A stretch of 64,000 nt of DNA from Legionella birminghamensis (GTDB taxonomy: Bacteria; Pseudomonadota; Gammaproteobacteria; Legionellales; Legionellaceae), in assembly GCF_900452515.1 (NCBI RefSeq), contig NZ_UGNW01000001.1:1302001-1366000 (forward strand). Direction: 5' to 3'. Below are positions 1 to 8,980 of the stretch, one piece after another. Both the position numbers and the translations under genes were made by a program. Each line of letters starts with the position of its first letter. Position 1 is the first letter of the stretch. A model generated the notes under the pieces. That model was not told the origin of the DNA, did no database searches, and saw nothing but the letters and a program-made list of their open reading frames with translations.

Positions 1-749
1 TGTGGCCAGCCTCTAAATTGGATTGCTGGCCATCCTTCAAATTGGAGACGTGCTTTTTGATTGAGATAAACGAATGGAATATCATTGCCATCGATCCAAA
101 GGGCTACCGCCCTGGATTCGGTCACGGGTAGAATCTCAGCTAATATTTCTCCCTCTCTAACGACAACGCTTTGCTGTCCGGCCAGGCGTTTGACTATCAC
201 TCCCGGGACATGCGCTTTGATGAGTTGCGTTTGTTGTCTGGCAATGCGAACATCAATGCTGACCTGATCAATATTGGCTTGTGCTAATTCATTCTGGTAT
301 TTGGCATATTCAATTTGGGCTAATTCGTATTGACGTTTTGAGTTTATACCTTGCTGATATAAACTCTTTTGGCGTTCAACATTGGCTTTTCCTGCAGTTA
401 ATGATTGCTGAGCCGCTTTGATGCGAAGTAAAATGGCCTCTCTTTCCAGTTCCAATCGCTTGAGCAATTCCGGATCGTTGTCGCTAATCTCTACAATTGG
501 GTCGCCCGCTTTAACGCGGGCTCCTTCGTCCACGTACCATTCTTTAATTCTGCCATAAATGGGTGAGTTGACAGTATGTAATCGTTCTGTAGGCGAAAAT
601 GCAATCACTTTTCCGCTCCCAAGGGCAAATTGCTGCCAAGGGGTGAAACTCAAAAATAAAATTAAAATAAGCAGTACTAAAAAGATAATCCTGGCTATTT
701 TACGAGGATTGGGTAATTTGCCAATCATTTGATAGGCATGTAATTTCAT
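1..749 (-). CDS. HlyD-family membrane fusion protein, C-terminus beyond window
   Basis: Periplasmic adaptor of the HlyD type, which links an inner-membrane exporter to an outer-membrane channel. About 249 residues are visible. A short cytoplasmic N-terminus is followed by one membrane helix (about residues 18-36, ending near FTPWQQ). Then comes a first half-biotinyl/lipoyl segment (VDEGARVKAGDPIVEI, about 74-89), a long coiled-coil arm rich in Gln, Lys and Glu, and the returning lipoyl half (VIVKRLAGQQSVVVREGE). The C-terminal beta-barrel continues off the left edge. The ATG overlaps the stop of the upstream ABC-like gene by 4 bp (ATGA), so the two are translationally coupled. The family call is firm; the substrate is unknown. 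Confidence 0.85.
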   Translation of the reverse strand, partial: MKLHAYQMIGKLPNPRKIARIIFLVLLILILFLSFTPWQQFALGSGKVIAFSPTERLHTVNSPIYGRIKEWYVDEGARVKAGDPIVEISDNDPELLKRLELEREAILLRIKAAQQSLTAGKANVERQKSLYQQGINSKRQYELAQIEYAKYQNELAQANIDQVSIDVRIARQQTQLIKAHVPGVIVKRLAGQQSVVVREGEILAEILPVTESRAVALWIDGNDIPFVYLNQKARLQFEGWPAIQFRGWP

Positions 750-2326
750 GAAAGCACCAGGCAGTTAGACAATGGGATGTGATTTTGATATTGAGTGATT
801 ATTATCAAAAGCGTCTCATTGAGATTTTCCAAATGGAAAAGCAGCAATTCAATGTCATTTGGAGCCAGTCTATCAAAGAGCCCATCGATAATAATAAGCT
901 GGGGTTTTGCAATTAAGGCACGAATCAGCATGAGTTGAATGAGCTCGAGCTCTGTAAACACCTGTTCCCAATCATAAATTATGCTCTTTAAGCCACCTGG
1001 CAGGCTCATAATTTTATCCATCAGTCCAAAAGATTTTAAGAGTTCTTTCAATTGCTGTATCGGAAAAGACGGTTGGTTAAGGCGTAGATTGTCATAAATG
1101 CTGCCAGCAAACCAGTCTTTATCTCTCAGTAACAGGCTGTGTTCACGAAGGGAGCGCCTGTATTCCTGATGACAGAGAGTCTGGTTGATATACACGCCGA
1201 GGTCATTATTATTTTTAAAACCCAGGATAAAATCGACCAGTGATTCTTGCTTGAGTGTTTCATTGATGCAGATGACCAGAGGATTTCCAGGGGTGCTCGA
1301 TGCTGTTACCTCTTCTTTGGTTACTAGCATGATGTTTTTTATGGGATTGATAAGTTCGCTTAACTCTGTGTTGACTGGTTCAGTTGGGAGATTTAATACC
1401 AAATCAATTTTATGCTCGGAAGCCAGCAGGTCGTAGTAATTTTCTAAAAGAACACCAAATCGTTTGAACGCATAAATTAACGCGCCAAGTACAATCTCTG
1501 CTGCAACGAGCTGACCCAGGCTTAACTGGTTGTTAATCACGAGATAGCCACCCAAGCCGAGTAATAAACTGCTGGCGATTGCTGAGAGAAGATAAAACCC
1601 AATTTGATGTTTAATAAGTTGCCTAAAATGGATATTCCGGGCTTTTAAAAAATGAACCAATCGTCTATCTGTTTGCGAGATAGCGTAACGATGGTAACGA
1701 TTAAAACGAAATAAAAAGCGATTGGTCAGCAGTTCTTCCAGCCAGGCACCTATTTGGTGTTTTTCAGCACATTCATTTTCAGCGCTGGCTAATCCTTTGC
1801 GATAAGGTAAAACAATAATTAAAACAATACTTAATATAATAAATCCGTCAAATACGAGAAAAAGCGGATGATAAAAAAGAAGCAGGATTAAACTAAAAAA
1901 AAGTTGCAGGCCTAAGTTTACCCCGTAGAGCAAAAGACTTGATAAGGCTTTGTTAATGGTTGCCACTTCGAAAAAGCGGTTAACGAGCTCAGGACCATGG
2001 TGTGAAGAGAAATTATCGAGTGATAAATGAGTAAATTGACGGGTCAGGTTAAGACTTATATTAACCATTAATTTCTGTTGAATGACTTCAATAATAACAG
2101 TTTGCCATATATTTAAAGCCCCCAGTGCAATCATTAATACAAGTACGATGAGACTTAGCGTGACTACCGGTTGCAGTAATTTGCCAAAGGCAATCAGATT
2201 GACTAAAGTTTGGGCTGCAATAGGTATGCTTAAACTAAGCAGGCTTACTATCACGCTTATCATCACGATTGATGCAATGGTAGCCTTATCTAATACCTCA
2301 GCAATTGAATTCATTCCTTGTTTCAT
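746..2326 (-). CDS. ABC exporter-like protein with degenerate nucleotide-binding domain
   Basis: 526 residues with the layout of a type I secretion/peptide half-exporter. The first ~300 residues carry about six hydrophobic helices (near 18-40, 53-75, 130-175, 240-262, 268-290), followed by a C-terminal region of NBD size. The ATPase motifs are broken. No GxxGxGK[ST] Walker A exists (the spot reads NPLVICINETLKQE, about 348-361). The LSGGQ position reads FTELE. Walker B keeps LIIID (about 477-481) but the catalytic Glu is Gly482. The H-loop His is Gln (TQYQ). Some fold remains: FAGSIYDNL matches the usual post-Q-loop stretch and LIRALIAKPQ the helix before Walker B. It lies 16 bp behind the LysR gene and overlaps the HlyD gene. 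It probably needs another ATPase or has a non-transport role. Confidence 0.75.
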   Translation of the reverse strand: MKQGMNSIAEVLDKATIASIVMISVIVSLLSLSIPIAAQTLVNLIAFGKLLQPVVTLSLIVLVLMIALGALNIWQTVIIEVIQQKLMVNISLNLTRQFTHLSLDNFSSHHGPELVNRFFEVATINKALSSLLLYGVNLGLQLFFSLILLLFYHPLFLVFDGFIILSIVLIIVLPYRKGLASAENECAEKHQIGAWLEELLTNRFLFRFNRYHRYAISQTDRRLVHFLKARNIHFRQLIKHQIGFYLLSAIASSLLLGLGGYLVINNQLSLGQLVAAEIVLGALIYAFKRFGVLLENYYDLLASEHKIDLVLNLPTEPVNTELSELINPIKNIMLVTKEEVTASSTPGNPLVICINETLKQESLVDFILGFKNNNDLGVYINQTLCHQEYRRSLREHSLLLRDKDWFAGSIYDNLRLNQPSFPIQQLKELLKSFGLMDKIMSLPGGLKSIIYDWEQVFTELELIQLMLIRALIAKPQLIIIDGLFDRLAPNDIELLLFHLENLNETLLIIITQYQNHIPLSNCLVLS

Positions 2327-2342
2327 CAGAGTTCGAAATCCT

Positions 2343-3197
2343 TTACTTAAGTTTTAATTTATCCATGATAAAAAATTCCAGGGAATCAATTGCTTTACTT
2401 GCCGCCTCTTTTTTAATTAAGGATACATGAATGTCTTTTAAAGCGGGTAGAAAATAATCATCGAGTCTATCCAGATAATTGGGAATCATACTTCGTTGTA
2501 TGGCTGTAATCCCAAGGCCGGCTTTGACAGCTGCCATTTTACCCGCATAACTTGGGCTACTAAATGCGAGGCGCCATTTCAGGTGATGCTGATTGAGGGA
2601 CTCAATCACATTACCGCGATAGACGCAAGGGGTGGGTGAAAGAATCAATGGGATTACTGCTTTATCATTGAGTGCCGGGAGCAATTCTTTTTTGCCTACC
2701 CATTCTACAGGCTCATTCCATACATTGACTCCCTCAGAAATCTGATTTTTTTCATTAGTCTTTATCAGAATTAAATCAAATTCATCCTGATGAAATCGCT
2801 TAATCAGATTCAATGTTAAATCGCATTCCACATTGAGCATTATTCTGGGATGAAGCCTTGAAAACTCCACCAGGACTTCAGAAAGCATCATGGAGGCAAA
2901 GTCTTCAGGAAGGCCAAAGCGAAGCTCGCCCTGTAGCTCCGGTGTTTTGAAACGGTCAAGTGATTCGCGATGCAGCTCGTATATGCGTTTAGCATAGCTT
3001 AAAAAAAGTTCGCCCTCTGGCGTTAGGGATAGTTCCCGTCCACGTGTAAGCAACTGTTTTTCAATTAAATTTTCGAGCTTGGCGATTTGCTGGCTTATCG
3101 CTGATTGGGTTCGGCCAACACGGGCAGCGGCTTTAGTAAAGCTTTGGGTATCTGCAACAGCTAGAAAGCATTGCAGGGTGACTGTATCTAGTGACAT
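2343..3197 (-). CDS. LysR-family transcriptional regulator
   Basis: 284 residues. The N-terminal winged helix-turn-helix (about 1-60) has the family pattern LQCFLAVADTQSFTKAA followed by SAISQQIAKLE, then a linker helix and an effector-binding domain (from about residue 90, ELRFGLPEDF). LysR proteins usually control the divergent neighbour, here dabB, across an 88-bp gap, and often autoregulate. The gene is also co-directional with, and 16 bp from, the ABC-like gene, so it may control both the carbon-uptake pair and the ABC/HlyD pair. The effector molecule cannot be read from the sequence; a CO2/bicarbonate-responsive CbbR-like role is only a guess from context. Confidence 0.9.
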   Translation of the reverse strand: MSLDTVTLQCFLAVADTQSFTKAAARVGRTQSAISQQIAKLENLIEKQLLTRGRELSLTPEGELFLSYAKRIYELHRESLDRFKTPELQGELRFGLPEDFASMMLSEVLVEFSRLHPRIMLNVECDLTLNLIKRFHQDEFDLILIKTNEKNQISEGVNVWNEPVEWVGKKELLPALNDKAVIPLILSPTPCVYRGNVIESLNQHHLKWRLAFSSPSYAGKMAAVKAGLGITAIQRSMIPNYLDRLDDYFLPALKDIHVSLIKKEAASKAIDSLEFFIMDKLKLK

Positions 3198-3285
3198 TAG
3201 AATCCCTAATAGAAAAGATAAATATTTTTAATTTCACTTATATCAGTGTATCTAATATAGTCTCATTGTAGCAAAACAATTTCTA
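3198..3285. promoter_or_regulatory. Divergent promoter region, lysR / dabB
   Basis: 88-bp AT-rich gap between divergent genes. It holds overlapping AT motifs (TATATCAG, TATCTAATATAG near 3239-3260) that could be a -10 element for dabB and LysR-type T-N11-A boxes. No single site can be assigned by eye. The role is inferred from the divergent LysR arrangement. Confidence 0.35.
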
Positions 3286-4815
3286 ATGGGGAATGATGTG
3301 AATACAATAGTTCTGTTTTTTTTATGCCTCATGTTGTCCAGTCCAATTATCGCGCTTGCTTTAAACTGCAGTTTAATTTTGCGGCCAGTTGTTGCAGCCC
3401 GGTTTGCAGGATACAGCATTGGCGGCGGCTTTTTAACTGGGGTAGGGCTGCTTTCTTATTTATCCTTGTCTCAGAATCCTGCAATTTATTTGTTAATCAG
3501 CTTCAATACCTTGAGCCTGTTGTTATGTAGTCTGGTTTTATTAGTGAGTTTTGTAGTACATCGATTTTCGTTACGGTACATGCATGGGGATAGGCTCTAC
3601 AGGCGTTTTTTTCTTCTTTTATCGGCGCTCACCTACACTGCGCTTATCATGGTGCTTGCCGATAATCTGTTTTTATTCTGGGGGGCTTTGTCTGTTTCCA
3701 ATATATTCCTGGTGCTGTTGATGGCACATAAATCGGAGTGGGAAGCCTCCAAAAACGCTGCGCGCCTGGCTTTTTATACGCTGGCCTCAGGTTGTTTATG
3801 TCTTTTAATCGCTTTTGTTATTTTAACTGTAACTAACAGGACAAGCTCAATTTCGTCATTGATTCAACTATCTCAATCCGGCCATTTATCCTTATTTTCG
3901 ACTTCAATCGGTTTAATCCTGGTTGGCGCAGTCGTCCAGTCCGGATTGTTTCCTTTTCATCGATGGCTAATCAGTTCTTTAAATTCACCGACCCCGGTTT
4001 CTGCCTTAATGCATGCAGGCCTTGTTAATGGTGGAGGAATCCTAATCGTTAAATTTGCAGCATTGATGATACTTTATCCCGGATTTCTAACACTATTGTT
4101 CATAGTCGGTTCTATATCCGCATTGCTGGGTACTACCTGGAAGTTGATGCAGCATGATGTAAAAAAAATGTTGGCTTGCTCCACTATGGCACAAATGGGG
4201 TTCATGATGATGCAATGCGGCGTTGGCCTGTTTGCTGCAGCGATAGCGCATCTGTGTTGGCATGGGTTGTTCAAAGCCTATCTTTTTCTGAGTTCAGGCT
4301 CTGCGGTGAAACAAAAAAAATCAGAGACTAATTCTTCTAAAGGGTCTCTTATCATGCTTATCATTTCTCTTTCAGGCGGGGTAGCGGCAATGCTTTCCTT
4401 TGCTTTTGCAACAAACAAGCCCCTCTCAGTGCATGAGGCCAGCAGCTTTGTTTTGTTTTTTACCTTCATAGCTGGTGCACAACTCATGTTCACCTGGATC
4501 CGCGCCCAGCCCACGGTGTTAAGTTTCATGTCGGCGCTTCTTCTTGCCATGATTTCAGGCCTCATGTATGGCTCGAGCATCCAACTGATTCAGTGGTTAA
4601 TCCCAGATATATCAGCGCTACAGGGACCTCAATTATTGATTACTCATTGGATCGTAATGGCTATATTTGGAGCTTTGTGGGCTTCCTTTAATCTTGAAGC
4701 GCATAAAAGCATAGGTCAATCAAGAGTAGGCTGTTGGTTTTACATGAACTTGTTTAACTCAAGTCAGCCCTCTGGAAAAACCGTCACCGCTTTACGAAAC
4801 GATTACAACTACTAA
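3286..4815 (+). CDS. dabB: DabB, NuoL/MrpA-like membrane subunit of inorganic carbon transporter
   Basis: 509 residues, about 13 hydrophobic helices, of the proton-conducting antiporter family (Proton_antipo_M) related to Complex I NuoL. Conserved family stretches are visible: FPFHRWLISSLNSPTPVSAL, where the last part is the SPTPVSALMHA signature, then the lysine-bearing helix HDVKKMLACSTMAQMGFM, and HLCWHGLFKAYLFLSSG. DabB is thought to couple ion flow to DabA, driving CO2 hydration to bicarbonate in the cytoplasm. It sits directly before dabA (18-bp gap). The ATG at 3286 has no good ribosome site; GTG at 3298, preceded by GGGGA five bases upstream, is a credible alternative start. The DabB name rests on pairing with DabA, since the family alone would read NADH dehydrogenase subunit 5. 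Confidence 0.88.
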   Translation: MGNDVNTIVLFFLCLMLSSPIIALALNCSLILRPVVAARFAGYSIGGGFLTGVGLLSYLSLSQNPAIYLLISFNTLSLLLCSLVLLVSFVVHRFSLRYMHGDRLYRRFFLLLSALTYTALIMVLADNLFLFWGALSVSNIFLVLLMAHKSEWEASKNAARLAFYTLASGCLCLLIAFVILTVTNRTSSISSLIQLSQSGHLSLFSTSIGLILVGAVVQSGLFPFHRWLISSLNSPTPVSALMHAGLVNGGGILIVKFAALMILYPGFLTLLFIVGSISALLGTTWKLMQHDVKKMLACSTMAQMGFMMMQCGVGLFAAAIAHLCWHGLFKAYLFLSSGSAVKQKKSETNSSKGSLIMLIISLSGGVAAMLSFAFATNKPLSVHEASSFVLFFTFIAGAQLMFTWIRAQPTVLSFMSALLLAMISGLMYGSSIQLIQWLIPDISALQGPQLLITHWIVMAIFGALWASFNLEAHKSIGQSRVGCWFYMNLFNSSQPSGKTVTALRNDYNY

Positions 4816-4833
4816 ACTTGTTAAGGAGTATCT

Positions 4834-7134
4834 ATGACAACTGCAACAGTTCTAAAAGAACATAAGCCACTGATAATAAAGCCTAAAAAAGTTGCTGCGA
4901 ACTGTGACTCTGGCAAAAGCAAAGGCCTTGAAATACAGGAGTTGGTTCAAAACGCCGCCAAATGCATCGCTCCTGTCTGGCCGCTTGAAACGTTTGTTGC
5001 CTGCAATCCTTTGCAAGGTTTTGAGGGACAAACTTTTGAAGAGGCATTGGCTCAGGTTAAAGGTAACATTAAACGCCAACGGGCTGAACGAAACCTGCAA
5101 TTAGAGGACGTTAATATTCAAATGATCAAATGGTGTGGCGGCTTTTTTGATGCGGGACAAGGCAGTATTGATATGCCTTATCGGGAGAAAGGCTTTTATT
5201 TTGGATTCTTAAAATTGGTTTGTTTTGATAAGCAATTGCACCGTAATAAAAAAGAAGCAAAGGAATTTTTACAACAATTGCCCGAATCGGCAGAAGAGGC
5301 AATTAAAGTCTGCCTGCAAAGGCTTCATGTCCCAGAAATACAGCAAGAAGCGTTTATTTCAAAGACGCTTGCCTATTTACCAGGTTGGGCCGGGTTTGTG
5401 AAATGGAAGACCGATTGGCAGAATTCAAAGAAACCAGAAGAAAAGCTGATCACCCTTACTGATTTTATTGCAGTGCGCCTGGTGCTAACCTGCATCCTCT
5501 GGCCTGATGCCGCGGTTGAAAAAAAAAACCTCGAAGATGGTTCTTTGGTCAAAAAAGTGTTGGCACAATTAAAAAATAATGAAGATTCCTATCGGCAAAA
5601 GCTCTTAAGTCTGCTTTTGCCGGAGCTAAAAAAATCACAAGCGGCGGATGGGCGAAGAGCGGCTCAATTGGTTTTTTGCATTGATATTCGTTCTGAGCCA
5701 TTTCGTCGTGCCATCGAATCTTTAGGGCATTATGAAACCTTTGGTTTTGCCGGTTTTTTTGGGCTCCCTGTGCGTATTGATGAACTGGATACCAATACAA
5801 ATAAAGCCTGTTGCCCCGTTTTATTGAAGCCGAAATATGCGGTAAAAGAAATGCCGGCTGCTGCCAATAAAGATGATTTCGAACGTTATCAGCGAGGAAA
5901 GATGTTCATTAATCGCTGCAAAAGCCTTTATACGCAATTAAAACACAATGTGTCCACACCCTTTGCCTTAGTCGAATCCTTAGGGCTTTGGTGTGGTTTG
6001 AACATGACATTAAAATCCGTATCACCGGAATTAAGTAATCAGTCTATATCAGCCGTAAAGGCCTGGCTAAAACCTGCTATCCTCACCAAATTAGCTTATG
6101 AACTCAGTGAAACCGATGCCGAGCACGGCATGTCATTGCAGGAACAGATTAATTACGCTGAAACCGTGTTACGTCTTATGGGGCTCACTTCAGGTTTTGC
6201 GAAACTCATTATTTTCTGCGGCCACGGAAGTTCTACTGAAAATAATCCTTATGCCTCCGCTCTGGATTGCGGCGCCTGTGGTGGTAATCATGGTGGTATG
6301 AATGCCCGCTTGTTGGCATCCATCCTCAATAAACCCGAAGTTCGACATGGCCTGGAAGACCGCGGTATGCATATCCCCCTGGATACAATATTTTACGGGG
6401 CGCTGCACAATACAACGACGGATTGCGTTGAGCTTTATGCTGAGGAGTCAGTGAAGAAGCCTGTATATCCCGAACTCCTATCCCAACTTCTAACTGATTT
6501 GAAAGAAGCAAAGCGCATAACCAATCAAGAGCGGGGAAGGAAATTGAAAAGCCGCTACCCTCACAAGGACATTATGAGAAGAAGCCTTGACTGGTCAGAA
6601 ACACGACCTGAATGGGGTTTGGCACGCAATGCTGCCTTTATCGTGGCTCCCCGCCATCTGACAAAAAATATCCATTTGGATGGTCGTTGTTTTTTACATT
6701 CCTATCGCTTTGAGCAGGATAGTCAAGGCGCCTTGCTCGAAACTATTCTAACCGCACCGATGGTAGTTGCCGAATGGATCAATACCCAGTATCTGTTTTC
6801 CACCATAGATAATGTGACTTTTGGAAGCGGAAGCAAGATAACCCATAATGTGGTTGGAACCATTGGGGTGATGCAGGGTAACGGAAGTGATCTTATGCAT
6901 GGCCTTCCCCTGCAATCGGTCATGAACTCTGATGAGGAAGCCTATCATGAACCCCAGCGTTTATTGACAGTTGTTTATGCTCCAAAATCGATGGTTTCTC
7001 AAGTAATTGAAAAGCATAAGATCTTAAAAACCTTATTTTTTAACCAATGGGTGCACTTGATAGTTATCGATGCAGAAAGTCAGATCCCTTATCAGTTAAA
7101 CCAGTCCGGGGAGTGGATTTTACTAGATGAATAG
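4834..7134 (+). CDS. dabA: DabA (DUF2309/UPF0753) beta-carbonic-anhydrase-like subunit
   Basis: 766-residue protein of the DUF2309 family, the zinc-binding partner of DabB in energy-coupled dissolved inorganic carbon accumulation. The four residues known from the Halothiobacillus protein are all present with the right spacing: Cys282 and Asp284 in LVFCIDIRSEP, His464 in FCGHGSS, and Cys479 in ALDCGACGGNHGG. The motif RSEPFRRAIE after the first pair is also typical. AAGGAG lies 7 bp before the ATG (4821-4826). Together with dabB it forms a two-gene operon, divergent from the LysR gene. In a heterotroph the bicarbonate would feed carboxylases (pyruvate, acetyl-CoA, carbamoyl-phosphate) rather than RuBisCO; that is inference. 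Confidence 0.92.
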   Translation: MTTATVLKEHKPLIIKPKKVAANCDSGKSKGLEIQELVQNAAKCIAPVWPLETFVACNPLQGFEGQTFEEALAQVKGNIKRQRAERNLQLEDVNIQMIKWCGGFFDAGQGSIDMPYREKGFYFGFLKLVCFDKQLHRNKKEAKEFLQQLPESAEEAIKVCLQRLHVPEIQQEAFISKTLAYLPGWAGFVKWKTDWQNSKKPEEKLITLTDFIAVRLVLTCILWPDAAVEKKNLEDGSLVKKVLAQLKNNEDSYRQKLLSLLLPELKKSQAADGRRAAQLVFCIDIRSEPFRRAIESLGHYETFGFAGFFGLPVRIDELDTNTNKACCPVLLKPKYAVKEMPAAANKDDFERYQRGKMFINRCKSLYTQLKHNVSTPFALVESLGLWCGLNMTLKSVSPELSNQSISAVKAWLKPAILTKLAYELSETDAEHGMSLQEQINYAETVLRLMGLTSGFAKLIIFCGHGSSTENNPYASALDCGACGGNHGGMNARLLASILNKPEVRHGLEDRGMHIPLDTIFYGALHNTTTDCVELYAEESVKKPVYPELLSQLLTDLKEAKRITNQERGRKLKSRYPHKDIMRRSLDWSETRPEWGLARNAAFIVAPRHLTKNIHLDGRCFLHSYRFEQDSQGALLETILTAPMVVAEWINTQYLFSTIDNVTFGSGSKITHNVVGTIGVMQGNGSDLMHGLPLQSVMNSDEEAYHEPQRLLTVVYAPKSMVSQVIEKHKILKTLFFNQWVHLIVIDAESQIPYQLNQSGEWILLDE

Positions 7135-7157
7135 GGAGGCTTAAACGAGCCGGAATA

Positions 7158-7190
7158 ATGCACTTCCTTTTTCCCAAGAGTAAGGAATGC
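7158..7190. other. Imperfect hairpin downstream of dabA
   Basis: TGCACTTCCTT and AAGGAATGCA can pair across an ~11-base loop just after the dabA stop. No T-run follows, so a factor-independent terminator is doubtful; it may stabilise the 3' end. Confidence 0.3.
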
Positions 7191-7219
7191 ATCGTATCTA
7201 TACAATATTTTCCCGCTCC

Positions 7220-7347
7220 GAATCCCCCGCAGCGCAACCCTTTGAATCCCCGCTGCGTAACCCTTTGAATCCCCCCTGCGTAACCCCTCTCGAATCCCCC
7301 GGCTGCGTACCCCCCCTCGAATCCCCGCGGCTGCGACCGCGGGGCCC
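7220..7347. repeat. GC-rich tandem array, five units starting GAATCCCC
   Basis: Five head-to-tail units of 23-29 bp begin at 7220, 7244, 7267, 7292 and 7319. Each opens with GAATCCCC, followed by a variable GCTGCG(T/A) core and a C-run. The last unit contains a perfect palindrome CCCCGCGG-CTGCGA-CCGCGGGG (7323-7344). Its GC content is far above the neighbourhood. Open frames through it give only Gly/Arg/Tyr-rich nonsense, so it is not treated as coding. Confidence 0.85.
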
Positions 7348-7481
7348 ATGTCTGCTGGCCAAACATGCTTCTCAGATGAATTCCAATGTTGCCGAATAGC
7401 AATTAAAAGTAGTTAGAAACAAATCGTTTAAGCATTATCCTTAATTAATAAAACCGATATTCTAAATAGGCTTCGTATGGA

Positions 7482-7591
7482 CCCCGCGGTCGAAGCCGCG
7501 GGGATTCGGACGGGGTAAATATTTGTGTAGATACCTATGCGTCGCTGCCGCGGGGATTCGGAGGAAAACATTTGTGTAGATACCCATACGT
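7482..7591. repeat. Palindrome plus two direct copies of a ~45-bp extragenic element
   Basis: CCCCGCGG (7482) and CCGCGGGG (7496) form a palindrome around TCGAAG. From there two direct copies follow: 7496-7542 and 7548-7591. Each reads CCGCGGGGATTCGGA, a short variable spacer, then ATTTGTGTAGATACC(T/C)AT(G/A)CGT. They are in the opposite orientation to the array at 7220-7347, so the two blocks face each other across about 135 bp of AT-rich sequence. A related copy lies near 60850-60897. Confidence 0.8.
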
Positions 7592-7722
7592 AAGAATGCT
7601 AGGGCAAAGATAAAAAGCTGCGGCCATCTATTGACGAGTCAGTTGACAATAATTATAGTTTCCAAGCGCTTATGTGGTTATTACAGTGTCTTAAGCAGCA
7701 GTGTGTGCAATTCAAGGATAAC

Positions 7723-8916
7723 ATGATGTTAGCAAGTAAATTATGGAAGCTGGGGGCTGTTTCAGCAGGTCTATTAGTATTCTCTTTCTCTTACTCAAAA
7801 CCGAGTCAAGCAGTTGATACTTCAATTTGGGGGATGTATCAGGGCAATGCTGCCCACACAGGCTATGTTCCTATTGTTATAGATACAGCAAAGATTAAAC
7901 AGATTTGGTCGGTAGATGTTGGTCAGGATGGCTTTCCCGGCATGAATACTGAAATTCATCAGGCTTCTATTGGTCATAAGTATGTATTTGTCTCAAGATA
8001 TAACTATGGCCAAGCAAACTCATTAGAAGCATTTTCATTTGAGGATGGGCATGTCGTTTGGTCAGTAGATTTAAACCACTTGGCAGTTCAGCCCAGTGCC
8101 TACTCTGATGGTGTTGTTTATGTACAAACGGTGTATGGCGATTCGCGCAAGACCAGGCTCTGGGCGTTTGATGAGAATTCCGGAGAATACCTTTTTTCAT
8201 CGCAGTTTCTAGCCGAATACCAGAGTTACAAGGCGCCCGTTATAGATAATGATAAAGTGTACGCAAGCGGTGGCTTCAGGGCGGGGATCGTTGCTTTTAA
8301 TGCGCATAAAGCGGGTAGACTTTGGTTTACTCATTTTGATCGCTATGGTGAGGAGGCAACTGCTGCAGTAAATGAGAAGTATGTCCTTTATTATAATGCC
8401 TGCGTGATGTATAAACTGGATAAAAATACAGGCGATATTCTCTCAAAAATACAAGATGACTATTGCGAGTGGAAACGTGACTATGATCCAACTCCCGTCT
8501 TGTTTGGAAACGATTTTGCTTTCGTAACCAGCAATCAGTACTTAACCAAATTTAATCTCGCAGAAGATAAAGTCGAGTTTGCGATCAATAATGTGTCCAG
8601 CAATCCATCCGTGGACGATAAAAAAGTATATGTGATCAAAGATTCGCAGCTTACGGCAATCAATGCAGAGACAGGAGATGTGGTTTGGAGCATTGATGCG
8701 TCTGACTTTCGTAAAGTTGAAGATCTGGTAGTGACCAAAAATCTGGTTTTTGTTTCAGATAGAAAAAAAACGAGAGCCTATTCAAAATCAAAAAAACATG
8801 AGCTTGTATGGCAGGCTGACGTGGGTGGTAAATTATCTTTATCGTCTAAAGGCTTGTTTATAGTCTCTCATTCCGGAACGCTTACAGCCTTTAACATTAA
8901 TGCTGACTATTTGTAG
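7723..8916 (+). CDS. Exported PQQ-type beta-propeller repeat protein
   Basis: An earlier in-frame ATG at 7672 exists, but AAGGA at 7713-7717 sits 5 bases before ATG 7723 and the protein from there has a clean signal peptide (MMLASKLWKL, hydrophobic core, then a likely cut after KPSQA). The mature part has repeating beta-propeller blades of the PQQ/quinoprotein type: xxVWSVDL (about 120), AGRLWFTHF, LDKNTGDIL, INAETGDVVWSIDAS, ELVWQADVG, LTAFNI. No PQQ-ligand set or dehydrogenase domain is obvious, so it is more likely a structural or binding propeller (BamB-like fold) than an enzyme. Expected in the periplasm or outer membrane. It is monocistronic, flanked by the repeat region and a convergent gene. 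Function unknown. Confidence 0.82.
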   Translation: MMLASKLWKLGAVSAGLLVFSFSYSKPSQAVDTSIWGMYQGNAAHTGYVPIVIDTAKIKQIWSVDVGQDGFPGMNTEIHQASIGHKYVFVSRYNYGQANSLEAFSFEDGHVVWSVDLNHLAVQPSAYSDGVVYVQTVYGDSRKTRLWAFDENSGEYLFSSQFLAEYQSYKAPVIDNDKVYASGGFRAGIVAFNAHKAGRLWFTHFDRYGEEATAAVNEKYVLYYNACVMYKLDKNTGDILSKIQDDYCEWKRDYDPTPVLFGNDFAFVTSNQYLTKFNLAEDKVEFAINNVSSNPSVDDKKVYVIKDSQLTAINAETGDVVWSIDASDFRKVEDLVVTKNLVFVSDRKKTRAYSKSKKHELVWQADVGGKLSLSSKGLFIVSHSGTLTAFNINADYL

Positions 8917-8980
8917 CCGTTTCCATTTTTTCCAGAGCCAGAGATGTCACTCCGATAATGTTCGCGCCGCACTAAGGCGC

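Noticed and set aside
7064-7402. Leftward 112-codon frame rich in Gly, Arg and Tyr across the repeat array
   Set aside because: It is a by-product of repeat units whose lengths keep frames open; overlaps the end of dabA and shows no ribosome site or family.
7140-7671. CRISPR-like array
   Set aside because: Units are contiguous with no unique spacers and no cas genes are present.
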